64,000 nt of DNA from Silvibacterium dinghuense (GTDB lineage: Bacteria > Acidobacteriota > Terriglobia > Terriglobales > Acidobacteriaceae), in contig NZ_SDMK01000001.1 in assembly GCF_004123295.1 (NCBI RefSeq), positions 1,674,001 to 1,738,000 on the forward strand, written 5' to 3'. A program made the translations under genes and the position numbers. Of the stretch, positions 8,230-18,582 are shown one piece after another. The first letter of the stretch is position 1. Every line of letters starts with the position of its first letter. Below the pieces are notes generated by a model. The model made no database searches and was not told the DNA's origin. It saw only the letters and a program-made list of their open reading frames with translations.

Positions 8230-11200
8230 GATTCTCCTTCTCGACTTCCCTGCCCGGGATGCCTTCCCGGCCTGAAGATCCGCGCAATGGCAGCTCGACA
8301 CGGATCGTGGTCCCTCGGCCGGGATAACTTTCCACAACGGCGCGGCCGCCGATCTTCTGCGCGCGCTCACGGATGCCGGTGAGGCCGTAGTGGCCATCCC
8401 GGAGCGAGGGCGCATTGCCATCGAAGCCCTGCCCATTGTCTTCAATCGTGAGCGCTGCCTGCCGCTCAGCATAGCGCAGAGTGACTTCCACCTTCGCCGC
8501 CTGCGCGTGCCGCACCACATTCGTCACTGCTTCCTGCGCGATGCGCAGCAACTCATCTTCGATAGGCACGGCAAGGGGACGGTACTGACCGACAACCTCG
8601 ACCTGCGTCTCGAGGCCGCTCGCTTCCGCGACCTTCTGCACGGCGCGGACAAGCCGGCTGGCGAAGTCGCTGCCGGTCTCCGAGCGCAGCTCCCAGATGG
8701 CACGGCGTGCGTCTTCGAGACCGGAGCGGACAAGCTCCTGTGCCTGGGCAAGATGCTGCGTAGCGGCTTCGGGCGCGATAGTAAACAGACGGCCGGCAAC
8801 CTGCAACTGCATGTTGACCCCGACGAGACCCTGCGCAAGCGTGTCATGGATTTCGCGGGCAATGCGATTACGCTCAGCGAGAACCACCTGAAAGCGGGAT
8901 TCGATCCTGCGCAGACGAGCAAGATAGATGCCGTAACCTGCAAGCGCGGCAGTGAGAACAAGCAGCAGATAAAACCAGAAGGTCTGGTAGAAATAAGGCC
9001 GCATGCGCAGCGCAAGCACGGCAGCAGAAGCGCCGGGAACGCCGTCGTTGTTCCAGGCACGCACCTCGAAGTGATAGCGTCCAGGCGGAAGGTTGGTGTA
9101 ATAGGCGACGCGGCGCGAGCCGGCGTCGATCCAGGTGCGATCGAAGCCGGTGAGGCGATAAGCAAAGCGCACCTTCTGCGGCGCAACAAAAGAGAGCGCA
9201 GCATAGGCGATCTCGACGCGGCGCTTGCCGGCAGGAATCGTAACCATTCCGGTTGCATTTTGCGGAACATCGTCGATGCTGACCTGCTCAATCGCAACCA
9301 GCGGAGGAACGATATTGCGGGCAAGATGCGCGGGATCGACCGTGGCTACGCCCTTGGGGGTTGCAAACCAGAGCGTGCCGTCCGGCATGCGCCACGCAGC
9401 GGGATGGCCTCCGCTGTTTGCCTCGCGCACACGCAGGCCATCGGCCACGCCATAAGATTCGATTGCAATCGGTGCAGGCTTCGCACTCTCGAGTGCCCCG
9501 GCCAATGCGTCGCGCTGCACGCGGAAGATACCCTGGCTGGAGCTGATCCAGAGGCCGCCAGAGGCGTCTTCAAGGATTCCGGCAATATCGTCAGGAAACA
9601 CAGCGGAGTGCGGGAGCGACAAGACACGATTCCGCGCGGCATAGAAACGGCCCGCATGGAGAAGATCGAGGCCACCGCCTTCGGTGCCGATCCAGAGATC
9701 GCCACGGGCGTCGGCAGAGAGCGCGGTGATGACGCGACTGGAAAGACCATCCTGCTGGATGTAGTTACGGAAGTTGCCATGCGCAAAGCGGGTAAGACCG
9801 CCGAGGGTTGCGATCCACAGCACGCCTTCGCGATCTTCCGTCATCGATCCGACCAGGTCGCTGCCGAGACCGTCGAGGCTGGTCCATGTCGTAAACGTAC
9901 CGTCTTTCCAGCGCGAAAGGCCGCGGCGCGTACCAATCCAGCCGGTGCCCTCGCGATCGAAGTAAATGGAGCGCACAAAATCGTCGGCCAGGCCGTCGGC
10001 AGAGGTAAAAACGCGGACATGGCCGTGGTCGATGCGATTTAGGCCATCCGGTGTGCCCAACCACAGAGCTCCATCAGGCGCGGTGGCGACGGAAAGAATG
10101 ATGTTGCTCGAGAGCCCCTGCGCGGTGGTAAGCGCAGTGAAGCGGGCACGACCCTGCGGATCGACATGCCGCTGGTTGAGACCGCCGCCATCGGTGCCAA
10201 GCCACAGGGTGCCGGCCTGATCGCCCGCAATGGCGCGGATGCGGTCGCTGGAGAGACCACTGGAGGTGTCCCAGGTCGTGAAAGCGCGGTCGCGCAGAAC
10301 AGCCAGACCGGCGGACTCGCTGCCCAGCCACAGGGTGCCCTCACGATCTTCAAGGAAGGCAAGCAGGGAGCTGCCGGAAATACCTTCGCGCGTCGGCGGC
10401 GCCTCGATGCGGCCGCCATAGCAGCGGGCAAGACCGGCGCTGGTAGCGACCCACAGCGCGCCTTCGCGATCGGAGAAGAGCCGCTCGACACGCGCCGCGG
10501 GCAGACCCTCGCCAGTAGACCAGCGGGTGAGCATGCGCCCGTCATACATGGCAAGGCCGTTATCCGTCCCAAGCCATGCATGGCCCTGCGCGTCCAAAAC
10601 GATGGCGTGCACACTGCCGAGTGACTGCACGGCTTCAAGGACGCGGCAGCCAGCGGGTGCACAGATCTCGACACCCGTGGCGGAAGCAGCCCAGGCCTGC
10701 CCGTGGCGATCGACGGCGAGTGCATGGATGGCGCTGGCGGGACCGACGGAGCGGAAGTGAATCGAGCCTGGGGCGGCATAGGCAAGGCCCTGCATGGTCG
10801 CCAGCCAGGCAGCGCCATCCGGCCCTGCGGCCAGCGTAGCGTCCTCATCCAGCGGAGGGACGCCATCGGCCTGGGCAAAGCCGTGACCATCCGCAAAACC
10901 ATGGCCGTCATAGACTTCAAGCCCTGCCGAGGTGAGCAGCCAGATGCGTCCGAAAGCATCTCCCTCCACACGCCAGATGGCGGAACGAGCCGGCACCGGA
11001 GCGACCACTTCGGAAGCGATCTGAGCGGAGCTTTCAAAGCGGCCATCGCGATAGCGCGCGACGCCCTCTGAGGTGCCGATCCAGAGCCAGCCATTGCGGT
11101 CCAGATACAGGCTGTCAATGAGATCGCTGCCGAGAGCCGGCGTGTCCTGCTTCGTGTAGACGCGGAACTGGGTAGCGTCGAAGCGGACGAGACCGGCTTC

Positions 11201-11413
11201 GGTTGCGATCCAGAGGTAGCCGTCGCGATCCTGCGCGATAGCGTGAACAGTGTTCTGCGGCAGGCCGCTGTCCGTCTGCCAGGACTGATAGCCATAATGG
11301 CGCGGCGGCAGATGAGGATCGAGAGCGAGGGCTCGCCATGGGAGCAGGGTGGCTGCCAGAAGCAGGCACAGCGGCAGAATCGTACGTTGGATTGCAGCTG
11401 TAAAAGAGCCCAT
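8222..11413 (-). CDS. Large sensor histidine kinase with beta-propeller (Reg_prop) input domain
   Basis: About 1063 residues. A signal peptide and a long periplasmic region of repeated Reg_prop blades (patterns such as GLPQNTVHAIAQDRDGYLWIATEAGL and DREGTGWIGTRRGLSRW) form two seven-bladed propellers. A Y_Y_Y domain (near residue 720), one membrane span (FWFYLLLVLTAALAGYGIYLA), a HisKA_3 dimerisation helix with the phospho-His in REIHDTLAQGLV, and a HATPase domain (DNGQGFDG, GHYGLTGIRERA) follow. Such kinases usually sense extracellular glycans in gut and soil bacteria. I chose the ATG at 11413 because it directly precedes the signal peptide; a GTG eight codons upstream is possible. Confidence 0.92.
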   Translation of the reverse strand: MGSFTAAIQRTILPLCLLLAATLLPWRALALDPHLPPRHYGYQSWQTDSGLPQNTVHAIAQDRDGYLWIATEAGLVRFDATQFRVYTKQDTPALGSDLIDSLYLDRNGWLWIGTSEGVARYRDGRFESSAQIASEVVAPVPARSAIWRVEGDAFGRIWLLTSAGLEVYDGHGFADGHGFAQADGVPPLDEDATLAAGPDGAAWLATMQGLAYAAPGSIHFRSVGPASAIHALAVDRHGQAWAASATGVEICAPAGCRVLEAVQSLGSVHAIVLDAQGHAWLGTDNGLAMYDGRMLTRWSTGEGLPAARVERLFSDREGALWVATSAGLARCYGGRIEAPPTREGISGSSLLAFLEDREGTLWLGSESAGLAVLRDRAFTTWDTSSGLSSDRIRAIAGDQAGTLWLGTDGGGLNQRHVDPQGRARFTALTTAQGLSSNIILSVATAPDGALWLGTPDGLNRIDHGHVRVFTSADGLADDFVRSIYFDREGTGWIGTRRGLSRWKDGTFTTWTSLDGLGSDLVGSMTEDREGVLWIATLGGLTRFAHGNFRNYIQQDGLSSRVITALSADARGDLWIGTEGGGLDLLHAGRFYAARNRVLSLPHSAVFPDDIAGILEDASGGLWISSSQGIFRVQRDALAGALESAKPAPIAIESYGVADGLRVREANSGGHPAAWRMPDGTLWFATPKGVATVDPAHLARNIVPPLVAIEQVSIDDVPQNATGMVTIPAGKRRVEIAYAALSFVAPQKVRFAYRLTGFDRTWIDAGSRRVAYYTNLPPGRYHFEVRAWNNDGVPGASAAVLALRMRPYFYQTFWFYLLLVLTAALAGYGIYLARLRRIESRFQVVLAERNRIAREIHDTLAQGLVGVNMQLQVAGRLFTIAPEAATQHLAQAQELVRSGLEDARRAIWELRSETGSDFASRLVRAVQKVAEASGLETQVEVVGQYRPLAVPIEDELLRIAQEAVTNVVRHAQAAKVEVTLRYAERQAALTIEDNGQGFDGNAPSLRDGHYGLTGIRERAQKIGGRAVVESYPGRGTTIRVELPLRGSSGREGIPGREVEKENHG

Positions 11414-11517
11414 CACCGTCTCGTGGGAATGGTACACATCGAGTGGCGGAGAACAGAATCCATCGAAAGGTGGAAGAACGCGAGTCAGGGCAGTTTTGTA
11501 GCCGGAAAGCCAGCCAG

Positions 11518-12186
11518 TCAGCGGGAGGTCCCGGGCCTGACCCAGATCTTTTCTGCGGCGGGGGCTCCAAGGGTGAAACTGCCGGCCGGTGTCTCGATGG
11601 CGAGGGTCTGATCGTAATTTTTGCGCAGCACGCGCACCGGACCACCGGGGGCGATGCCGGTTTCATGCAGGAAGCGCAGCAGACGCGGATCGCGTTCGTA
11701 GAGGCTGGCCACCGTATAAGTGCCCCCCTCGGAGCTTTCGGCGAGCGTGGTGAGACCGCGGCGCGAGCGGCGAGCGGGGCTTTCGGGCAACACGGCGTTG
11801 CCATGCGGGCAGGTGCCCGTGTCGCCGAGCTTTTCCAGCAGGCGAGCTTCAAAAGCAGACGAGACAGCGTGCTCGAGACGCTCGGCCTCATCGTGGACCT
11901 CATACCAGGGCATACCGAAGATTTCGGCAAGCATGCGCTCGATCAGGTGATGGCGCAGCAGGGTGCGGTGCGCGGCTTCCCGGCCGCTCGGAGTCAGGCG
12001 GATCACACCGTCCTTCCGCACCTCCACAAAGCCGTCCCGCTTGAGACGGCGCAGTGCCATCGAAACAGCGGCCGGCGAGACGCTCAGCCAATGCGCAAGG
12101 GTGGCGGAAATCACGGTCTCGCCCTCGCTCTCCGCTTCGAGTACGGCCTTGAGGTAATCCTCTTTGGAGACGCTGATCTCTGTCAT
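11518..12186 (-). CDS. DtxR/MntR-family metal-dependent repressor
   Basis: A metal-sensing transcription factor of about 222 residues. The N-terminal winged helix shows EDYLKAVLEAE...SVSPAAVSMALRRLKRDGFVEV. The metal-binding dimerisation region carries the family's HHLIERMLAEIFGMPWYEVHDEAERLEHAVS. A C-terminal SH3-like (FeoA) domain ends with PAGSFTLGAPAAEKIWV. The start at 12186 (AAGGA upstream) is preferred to a TTG 14 codons earlier. It is most likely iron or manganese responsive. The nearby ferritin-VIT1 gene is a plausible target, which is inference only. Confidence 0.9.
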   Translation of the reverse strand: MTEISVSKEDYLKAVLEAESEGETVISATLAHWLSVSPAAVSMALRRLKRDGFVEVRKDGVIRLTPSGREAAHRTLLRHHLIERMLAEIFGMPWYEVHDEAERLEHAVSSAFEARLLEKLGDTGTCPHGNAVLPESPARRSRRGLTTLAESSEGGTYTVASLYERDPRLLRFLHETGIAPGGPVRVLRKNYDQTLAIETPAGSFTLGAPAAEKIWVRPGTSR

Positions 12187-12289
12187 GTCCTTCGTCGTGC
12201 CATTCACCTTCTGCAACGCTTCCTTCAACGACTCTTAAGGATCGCTGCTTGGGCCGCGGGATGTAAAGCGCGCGCCAGGGTGTATCGAC

Positions 12290-13471
12290 CTAAGGCACGA
12301 GGAGCGGCAGACCGGCAATGCACAGCGCCGCCTGGCAGAGAATGAGGGCGACCGTGATCCAGCGCCATGCAACGGCCGCGCGGCGTGGCCGTTCCAGCTC
12401 GAGCACGTCAGCAAAGACACCGCCGACAAAGGTCAGCACAAAGGGCAGCGCCCAGAGTGAGGTGAGCGTGGGCACGCCGGTCGTCGTGATACAGAGCAGC
12501 AGCACCGCTACAGCCAGAGGCGTGGAATTGCCGAAGTAGCGGGAGCGGCGCATGGCTGCCCACAGGCCGAGCGCAGCGGCAGCGGCCAGAGTGATCCCGG
12601 CATCGGTCATCGGGCGGAAAAGCACGCGGACAGAGTCGAGCGATGGACGGAGGGCAGCCACATTGCTGCGGAAGACGTAGCTGAATGCCTCAGGCCGGAA
12701 GCCATAGAAGGCGAAGAGGATCGCCAGCGCGCCAAGCACCCAGACGATCAGCAGCGTGGGCAGATAGGCGCGTTTGCCCTCTGCGAGATAAGCCATGAAG
12801 ACAATGGAGAGCAGCAACGCGATCAAAAAAGCCGAGAGATGCGCAGCGGCTGTGATGCCGAAGATCACGGTGAGCAGCACGATGCGCGGGCGCCATTTCT
12901 TTCGCGGGCCCTGCATGGCATGCGAAACGCCGATGGCCGTGTAGACGGCGGCAAAAAGGCCGTAAGCGGCCCAGAGCTCATTGTTAGGCGCCACGGCGGA
13001 GGCAATCACCGGAGGCGAGAAGCAGTAGAGCGAAAGCGCGATGTAACCACCCACATTGCCGAAAAGCCTCCGGGTAACCCACCAGAGGCATCCGCCCAGG
13101 GCAAGCGCCGCGGCAATAAAGGGCAGGCGCAGCAGCAGGCCAATCCACTCGACCTCGTGGCGCATCTCCCAGGTAGAAGTGGTAGCCGCCTGACCGGCAA
13201 AGATGCGCTGGATGGTAAGCGGCAGCCCGGCGGCGCGATAAGCGAGGGTGCCGTCATGAATGTTGCCGCAGGTGGTAAAGTAGCCGGCCAGCGGCGAGGG
13301 TTTCTCCCACATCTCGCGGCCGCAGCGGGCGAAACGGTAGTCCTGCTCGGAAAGCGTGCACCGGTTAGCCACCCACAGACACTGGCCCAGCAGCAGCGCC
13401 AGCAGCACAGCTGCAATCTGTTGCGGACGATTGAATCGGAACTTGCGCAGTCGATGGCTGGAATGAGGCAT
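12290..13471 (-). CDS. Multi-pass membrane protein, glycosyltransferase-39-like
   Basis: 393 residues with about ten hydrophobic spans and a long first extracytoplasmic loop after the first span (TLSEQDYRFARCGREMWEKP). That layout resembles the lipid-linked sugar transferases of the PMT/ArnT superfamily, where the first loop holds an acidic catalytic residue; here Glu or Asp in SEQDY could serve. No sequence motif proves the activity. It is encoded on the same strand as the regulator genes but about 100 bases upstream of the DtxR gene. Confidence 0.65.
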   Translation of the reverse strand: MPHSSHRLRKFRFNRPQQIAAVLLALLLGQCLWVANRCTLSEQDYRFARCGREMWEKPSPLAGYFTTCGNIHDGTLAYRAAGLPLTIQRIFAGQAATTSTWEMRHEVEWIGLLLRLPFIAAALALGGCLWWVTRRLFGNVGGYIALSLYCFSPPVIASAVAPNNELWAAYGLFAAVYTAIGVSHAMQGPRKKWRPRIVLLTVIFGITAAAHLSAFLIALLLSIVFMAYLAEGKRAYLPTLLIVWVLGALAILFAFYGFRPEAFSYVFRSNVAALRPSLDSVRVLFRPMTDAGITLAAAAALGLWAAMRRSRYFGNSTPLAVAVLLLCITTTGVPTLTSLWALPFVLTFVGGVFADVLELERPRRAAVAWRWITVALILCQAALCIAGLPLLVP

Positions 13472-13887
13472 CAGGCGTTCTTGGCCAGTGTAAACGGGAC
13501 TGGCCGTCCGGACCTTTTGGCTTCGGCCCCGATCTCGTTAGTCGCGATCCGGCGGCTTGTCTTCCCACCCAGGCGGGGCTTGGCTGGGGCACCCGTCGGG
13601 CTGGTAACCGGCTTAATTTAAAAAAATCTGGGGATCTTAAATAAGCTGGGATTTTAGACACAACTCTTAAATAAGCAGGAATTCCTTCCGCCTTTATGGC
13701 CGCCATCAGTAACGGTCTCGGAACCCCACCGCCAAACCGCTGAATCCATTGGCCAAACCCGCATTGCTGCGAACTAAGTAAAGCAGTATCATAGATTTAG
13801 GTCAGTTTCCTCCGGGTGTTCCCGCTTCCCCTGCTCGCCGCTGCTCGCGAGCCATCCGCAAGTCCCGCAGTGTGACCTCTTTCATCT
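13472..13887. promoter_or_regulatory. Intergenic region upstream of gyrA with repeats
   Basis: This 416-base divergent region holds a minus-strand copy of the GGGTGCCCCA repeat (13561-13594), an A/T-rich patch near 13615, and two identical 12-mers TCTTAAATAAGC at 13635-13646 and 13665-13676. The 12-mers are exactly 30 bases apart, about three helical turns. They are candidate regulator sites for gyrA or the membrane protein gene. No coding region is seen. Confidence 0.4.
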
Positions 13888-16542
13888 ATGGCAGACGATC
13901 AGAACCCCCAGCTTCCTCTTGGCAATGGCGACGGCACAGGCGGCCCCACCGGCGCAGCGAATCTTGTTCCCATCAACATTGAAGAGGAGATGCGGCGCTC
14001 GTATCTCGACTATTCGATGTCGGTCATCATCGGCCGCGCGCTGCCCGACGTGCGCGACGGACTGAAGCCGGTACACCGCCGCGTGCTCTACACGATGCAC
14101 GAGATGGGCCTGCAACATAACAAGAAGTACACCAAGTGCGCCAAGGTCGTCGGGCAGACCATGGGTGTGTACCATCCGCACGGCGACTCGGCCATCTACG
14201 ACACCCTCGTTCGCCTGGCTCAGCCCTTCAGCCTGCGCTATCCGCTCATCGACGGCCAGGGAAACTTCGGCTCGATCGACGGCGACCCGCCGGCCGCCAT
14301 GCGTTACACCGAGTGCCGCCTGCTCAGGATTGCGGGCGAAATGGTCGCCGACATCGAGATGGAGACCGTCGACTTCACGCCGAACTACGACGAGTCGACG
14401 CTCGAGCCGACCGTGCTTCCTGCGCGCATCCCGAACCTGATCGTCAACGGGTCAAGCGGCATTGCCGTGGGCATGGCGACCAACATTCCGCCCCACAACC
14501 TCACCGAGGTCGTGAACGCGGCCATCGAGATGGTGAACAACCCGCACGCCGGGTTGCTCGACGTGCTCAAGCACGTGCAGGGTCCGGACTTCCCGACCGG
14601 CGGCTTCATCTATGGACGCGGCGGCATCGTCAACGCCTACAAGACCGGCCGCGGCCGCTTCCTGATGCGCGCCAAGGCAGCCATCGAGAACATCAACAAC
14701 AATCGCCAGGCGATCATCGTCAGCGAGATCCCCTACCAGGTGAACAAGGCGAGGCTCATCGAGCGCATTGCTTCGCTGGTGAACGAAAAGACGATCGACG
14801 ACATCAGTGACGTACGCGACGAGAGCGACCGCGACGGCATGCGCATCGTCATCGAGCTGAAGCGCGGTGCCGAAGCGCAGATCGTGCTCAATCAGCTCTA
14901 CAAGCACACGCAGATGCAGGAAGGCTTCTCGATGATCTTCCTGGCCGTGGTCAACGGCCAGCCGAAGGAACTCGCGCTGCCCGATGCGATCCGTCACTTC
15001 ATCGATCACCGCATCGACGTGGTGCGCCGCCGCACGGCCTACCAGCTGCGCAAGGCGCGCGAGCGCGAGCACATTCTGCTCGGCTACCAGATCGCGCTCG
15101 ATCACCTCGACAACGTCATCAAGATCATCCGTGGATCGTCGTCCCGCGCCGACGCCCGCGAGAATCTCTTCCAGTTCTTCTCCGGACGCACCATCACCGT
15201 GCGCGACCAGGCACTGGCCGGCGTTACGCTCGATCCGGCGAAGTATGCCATCGATCCGGCCACGCTGATCAACCCGACGCTCACGCTGAGCTATCGCCAG
15301 ATCGACGCGATTCTCGAACTGCAGCTCTATCGCCTGACCCAGCTCTCGATCGACGAGCTGCTCAAAGAACTGGCCGAGGTTCGCGACCGCATCGCTGAGT
15401 ATGAGTCCATCCTCGCGTCCGAGAAGAAGCTGCGCTCGGTCATCGTGAAGGAACTCGAGCAGGTGAAGAAGGAATACGGCGACGAGCGCCGCACCCAGAT
15501 CCTCGACGAGACGGCCGAGCTCCAGCTCGAAGACCTCATCGCCGACGAGCAGGTCGCAGTCACCGTCTCGCACTCCGGCTACCTGAAGCGCACGCCCATC
15601 TCGACCTATCGCCAGCAGCGCCGTGGCGGACAGGGCCGCCTGGGCATGAAGACCCGCGAGGAAGATTTCGTCTCGCAGCTCATCATCGACTCGACGCACG
15701 CCTACCTGCTCTGCTTCACCAACACGGGCCGTGTCTACTGGCTCAAGGTGTACGAGATTCCCGATGTAGGCGCAGCCGGCAAGGGCAAGTCCATTGCCAG
15801 CCTGCTCAACCTGCAGCCGGGTGAGACCGTGCGCACCATCCTGCCGGTGCGCAACCTCGAAGAAGAGGGCAAGTTCATCTTCTTCGCGACGCGCGAGGGC
15901 ACGGTGAAGAAGACCCCGCTCAAGGACTTCTCGAACGTCATGGCGCGCGGCATCATCGCCATCGGCATCGAGGGCGAGGACGAGCTGATCGGCGCACGCA
16001 TCACCGACGGCAACCAGGTTGTCTTCCTCGCCACGCATGACGGCATGGCAATCCGCTTCGACGAGAACGATGTCCGCTCCATGGGCCGTCCGGCCCGCGG
16101 CGTGCGCGGTATCGACCTCGGCAAGAAGGATTACCTCGTTGGCATCGCTGCGACTCCGAAGGAACGCGTCAAGGACGAAGCCGGCGTCGCGTGCGCCTGC
16201 CTCATCCTGACCGTGACCGAACAGGGCTTCGGCAAGCGGACGGACGTGGACGAGTACCGCCTCCAGACCCGCGGCGGCAAGGGCGTCATCAACCTGAAGA
16301 CGACCTCGCGCAACGGCAAGGTGACGGGCATCCATCTCGTCGACGACACCTCGGAGTTGATGATCATCAGCCAGTACGGCAAGATCATCCGCATCGACAC
16401 CAAGACCGTACGCGCAGCAGGCCGCTCGACGCAGGGTGTCAAGCTGCTGAACCTCGAGGAAGAAGACAAGGTCGCAGCAGCCGTCGTCATCCCGCCGGAA
16501 GAGGCGAAGGAAGAGCTGGAAAACGGGACGTTACTGCAGTAG
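13888..16542 (+). CDS. gyrA: DNA gyrase subunit A
   Basis: This is the cleavage and religation subunit of the topoisomerase that introduces negative supercoils. Its 884 residues are normal length. The winged-helix region reads [14 protein letters not shown], with Ser and Asp at the positions where quinolone resistance changes usually occur, so it looks wild type. The catalytic tyrosine is in AAMRYTE. The C-terminal pinwheel carries the GyrA box QRRGGQG, which separates it from ParC. It stands alone, with gyrB not adjacent. Confidence 0.97.
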   Translation: MADDQNPQLPLGNGDGTGGPTGAANLVPINIEEEMRRSYLDYSMSVIIGRALPDVRDGLKPVHRRVLYTMHEMGLQHNKKYTKCAKVVGQTMGVYHPHGDSAIYDTLVRLAQPFSLRYPLIDGQGNFGSIDGDPPAAMRYTECRLLRIAGEMVADIEMETVDFTPNYDESTLEPTVLPARIPNLIVNGSSGIAVGMATNIPPHNLTEVVNAAIEMVNNPHAGLLDVLKHVQGPDFPTGGFIYGRGGIVNAYKTGRGRFLMRAKAAIENINNNRQAIIVSEIPYQVNKARLIERIASLVNEKTIDDISDVRDESDRDGMRIVIELKRGAEAQIVLNQLYKHTQMQEGFSMIFLAVVNGQPKELALPDAIRHFIDHRIDVVRRRTAYQLRKAREREHILLGYQIALDHLDNVIKIIRGSSSRADARENLFQFFSGRTITVRDQALAGVTLDPAKYAIDPATLINPTLTLSYRQIDAILELQLYRLTQLSIDELLKELAEVRDRIAEYESILASEKKLRSVIVKELEQVKKEYGDERRTQILDETAELQLEDLIADEQVAVTVSHSGYLKRTPISTYRQQRRGGQGRLGMKTREEDFVSQLIIDSTHAYLLCFTNTGRVYWLKVYEIPDVGAAGKGKSIASLLNLQPGETVRTILPVRNLEEEGKFIFFATREGTVKKTPLKDFSNVMARGIIAIGIEGEDELIGARITDGNQVVFLATHDGMAIRFDENDVRSMGRPARGVRGIDLGKKDYLVGIAATPKERVKDEAGVACACLILTVTEQGFGKRTDVDEYRLQTRGGKGVINLKTTSRNGKVTGIHLVDDTSELMIISQYGKIIRIDTKTVRAAGRSTQGVKLLNLEEEDKVAAAVVIPPEEAKEELENGTLLQ

Positions 16543-16583
16543 CTACTAGCCTCTAGCTCTTAGCTTCTAGCGAAAGAGAAAAA

Positions 16584-16632
16584 GGCCAAGAACAACGGGG
16601 TGCTCTTCGCGAGCACCCCGTTGTTCTTGGCC
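16584..16632 (-). terminator. Long bidirectional terminator hairpin
   Basis: A perfect 22-bp stem (16584-16605 and 16611-16632) with a 5-base loop lies between convergent gyrA and the Yip1 gene. On the minus strand the stem is followed by CTTTTTCTCTTT, which makes it a strong intrinsic terminator for the Yip1 gene. It can also end gyrA transcription. Short TAGCT/CTAGC repeats precede it. Confidence 0.75.
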
Positions 16633-16679
16633 GATCTGGAAGAATCTCCGTCGAAGGCGATTCACGCAGGCGAGGATGA

Positions 16680-16714
16680 GGGTGCCCCACATCTCGATAG
16701 AGAATCGACGTGGC
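16680..16714 (+). repeat. GGGTGCCCCA repeat copy
   Basis: GGGTGCCCCACATCTCGATA begins at 16680 just beyond the terminator. It shares its first ten bases with the copies at 3598 and 4559. Confidence 0.45.
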
Positions 16715-16728
16715 CTGGACGGCCAGTC

Positions 16729-17481
16729 CTAGCTGCGCACAGCGGCCATGCCTACACCGACCAGAACAAAAATTGCCCACCATCCCACCACAGCCACAGC
16801 AGCCTTGCCCCTCGAAATCTTCGCAACGATAGAAACGCCGATGGTGGCCAGCACCAGAGACCAGATCTCGAAGAGATCGATATGCGTGCCAAGCGCCGTG
16901 AGAGCCTTCGGCGCCTCCTGGCTGAGGTAGAAACCGATATTCGTGCCGACCGGATTCTGAAGCTGAAAGGAATCCGGCGCGAGTCCCGCAAAGAGCGCAA
17001 CCATCGCCAGGATGAACTTGATATTCATCACCAGCGACGCATACATATTGACCGCATAGATCTGGCCGTACTTGGCTGTGCCACCCAGGATGAAGTTGGC
17101 AGTAATCCAGACCAGCAGCGAGGTAACGGCCGTGATGATGAGAACCGGAATCACATACACATAGGAAATGACACCGGTGATCTTCGCCCCGACAGCTTTC
17201 TGTGTAGCCGCCTGATCCGGCGTGAGCTGCGCAAGACGCTCCTCGGCCTTCGGACTCTGATGAATGGTATTTTCGTAGACCTTGTCCCAGCCGACCTTCT
17301 GCTGTACCGCAAAGGAGAAGCCCACCGCGACCAGAAGCATGATGATCACCGGTCCAAGAAATGCCGAACTGCGCAGGATGTCCGTGAAGGTCTTCGAAGG
17401 CGCGGTGAAGGTATCCACCACGCGCTCCACTTCACTGAGTTTTGGAATATCGGGTTGGGGAACGAAAGCTGCGTCGGCCAT
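16729..17481 (-). CDS. Yip1-domain membrane protein
   Basis: About 250 residues with five hydrophobic spans. The opening pattern ERVVDTFTAPSKTFTDILR followed by a first span (FLGPVIIMLLVAVGFSFAV) and later ITANFILGGTAKYGQIYAVNMYASLVM is typical of the bacterial YIP1 family, whose role is unclear. GGAG lies just before the ATG at 17481. It lies about 80 bases downstream of the HAAS protein gene on the same strand, so it may share its transcript. Confidence 0.8.
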   Translation of the reverse strand: MADAAFVPQPDIPKLSEVERVVDTFTAPSKTFTDILRSSAFLGPVIIMLLVAVGFSFAVQQKVGWDKVYENTIHQSPKAEERLAQLTPDQAATQKAVGAKITGVISYVYVIPVLIITAVTSLLVWITANFILGGTAKYGQIYAVNMYASLVMNIKFILAMVALFAGLAPDSFQLQNPVGTNIGFYLSQEAPKALTALGTHIDLFEIWSLVLATIGVSIVAKISRGKAAVAVVGWWAIFVLVGVGMAAVRS

Positions 17482-17559
17482 ACTCTCTCCGGGTTCTGCG
17501 CCCCACAAGGCGCACTCAGGTTTTGGCCGGATTGTATCCCGGCCGTTGATGGAACCGAA

Positions 17560-18582
17560 TCAAATTCGGCGGGCAGGCAGCGGCGCAGGCGAGCCGGGAT
17601 GACGAGACTCCCCTGCCAGAGCGCGCACCGCCTGCCACGCATAGGCCAGCAGAGAGATCAGCAGCCCGATCCCCGTAAACACAACGGCAAGGTGAGCCAC
17701 CATGTTTCCCAGGGCAGCATAGTCGGCAGCGTGGGGATCGCCGGCCAGCAGGTAAACCGGCGCATGGAGCAGACGGGTGATGATCCACAGGCCGAAGGCA
17801 CTGGTAACCACACCCGCGGTTGGCCGCAACCAGGCAATTTGCGGCCACGCAAGGGTGAGGGCGTTCTCCGCGATGCCCAGCCCAACCGATACCAGCAGAA
17901 GAGGATAGACCTCAGCCCATATCGGAGCCGCATGGAGAACCGCAGCCGCCGGTCCGATCAGCAGGAACGGATAGCCGGGCAGCGCCAGAAGCCAGAACAG
18001 ACCGAGAATTCCGAAGATAAAGCCAGCGACGGCCTGGCGACGGCGCTTGCCGACTGACGGCTGACGCACCGCCGGCAGCCGGCGTGGCTCCCAGTCCCTC
18101 TGCATCACCGCGGTCATCGCATAGCGGTCGACCAGCGCAAAGACCAGGGTGATCACCGCGAACTGCGTCAGGGCTATTGTCCACAGGCTGCCCATTGCGC
18201 TCCAGGCATGGGAGGCAATAGGAGTACCGCCGTGCATGCGCTCGTAGACAAATATCCCGATTGCAATGAGCGCCCAGGGCAACAGGTAAAAGATCGCAAC
18301 AATTCTGAGGACAAAGCGATAGATCGGATACAGCAGCGGCCCGATCAGGCTTTGCTGCGGGCCGAAGCCACCGGCCACGAAGACAGGACGGCCGCGCTGC
18401 TTGAGCAGAGCCGCCATCTCCGCATCATCGAGCGGTCGCCGCAGCTCCGACTCACGATCCTCGATCTGCGCCTCCAGGTCAGCCCGCAGCTCGGCGAGAA
18501 TATCGTCCTTCTCAGAGCGCGGCAGCCAGAAACCGACAGCCTGCAGGTAGCGATGCACCAAACTCTCGTGGGATATCTTCAT
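17560..18582 (-). CDS. HAAS-domain membrane protein paired with PadR
   Basis: 340 residues. The first 70 residues (HRYLQAVGFWLPRSEKDDILAELRADLEAQIEDRESELRRPLDDAEMAALLKQRGRPVFVA) match the HAAS/permease-prefix type domain seen in proteins encoded beside PadR regulators. About six or seven membrane spans follow and no enzyme motif is visible. The start codon overlaps the padR stop (ATGA), so the pair is translationally coupled. In such pairs the repressor controls a membrane or envelope-stress function; the exact role here is unknown. Confidence 0.8.
   Translation of the reverse strand: MKISHESLVHRYLQAVGFWLPRSEKDDILAELRADLEAQIEDRESELRRPLDDAEMAALLKQRGRPVFVAGGFGPQQSLIGPLLYPIYRFVLRIVAIFYLLPWALIAIGIFVYERMHGGTPIASHAWSAMGSLWTIALTQFAVITLVFALVDRYAMTAVMQRDWEPRRLPAVRQPSVGKRRRQAVAGFIFGILGLFWLLALPGYPFLLIGPAAAVLHAAPIWAEVYPLLLVSVGLGIAENALTLAWPQIAWLRPTAGVVTSAFGLWIITRLLHAPVYLLAGDPHAADYAALGNMVAHLAVVFTGIGLLISLLAYAWQAVRALAGESRHPGSPAPLPARRI

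Noticed and set aside
8390-10042. 550-codon plus-strand ORF opposite the propeller kinase
   Set aside because: It is antisense to repeated Reg_prop blades, which explains its repeated look; no start signal or domain.
14452-16335. 627-codon minus-strand ORF opposite gyrA
   Set aside because: It is the mirror of gyrA codon bias in GC-rich DNA; composition is repetitive and no domain is visible.
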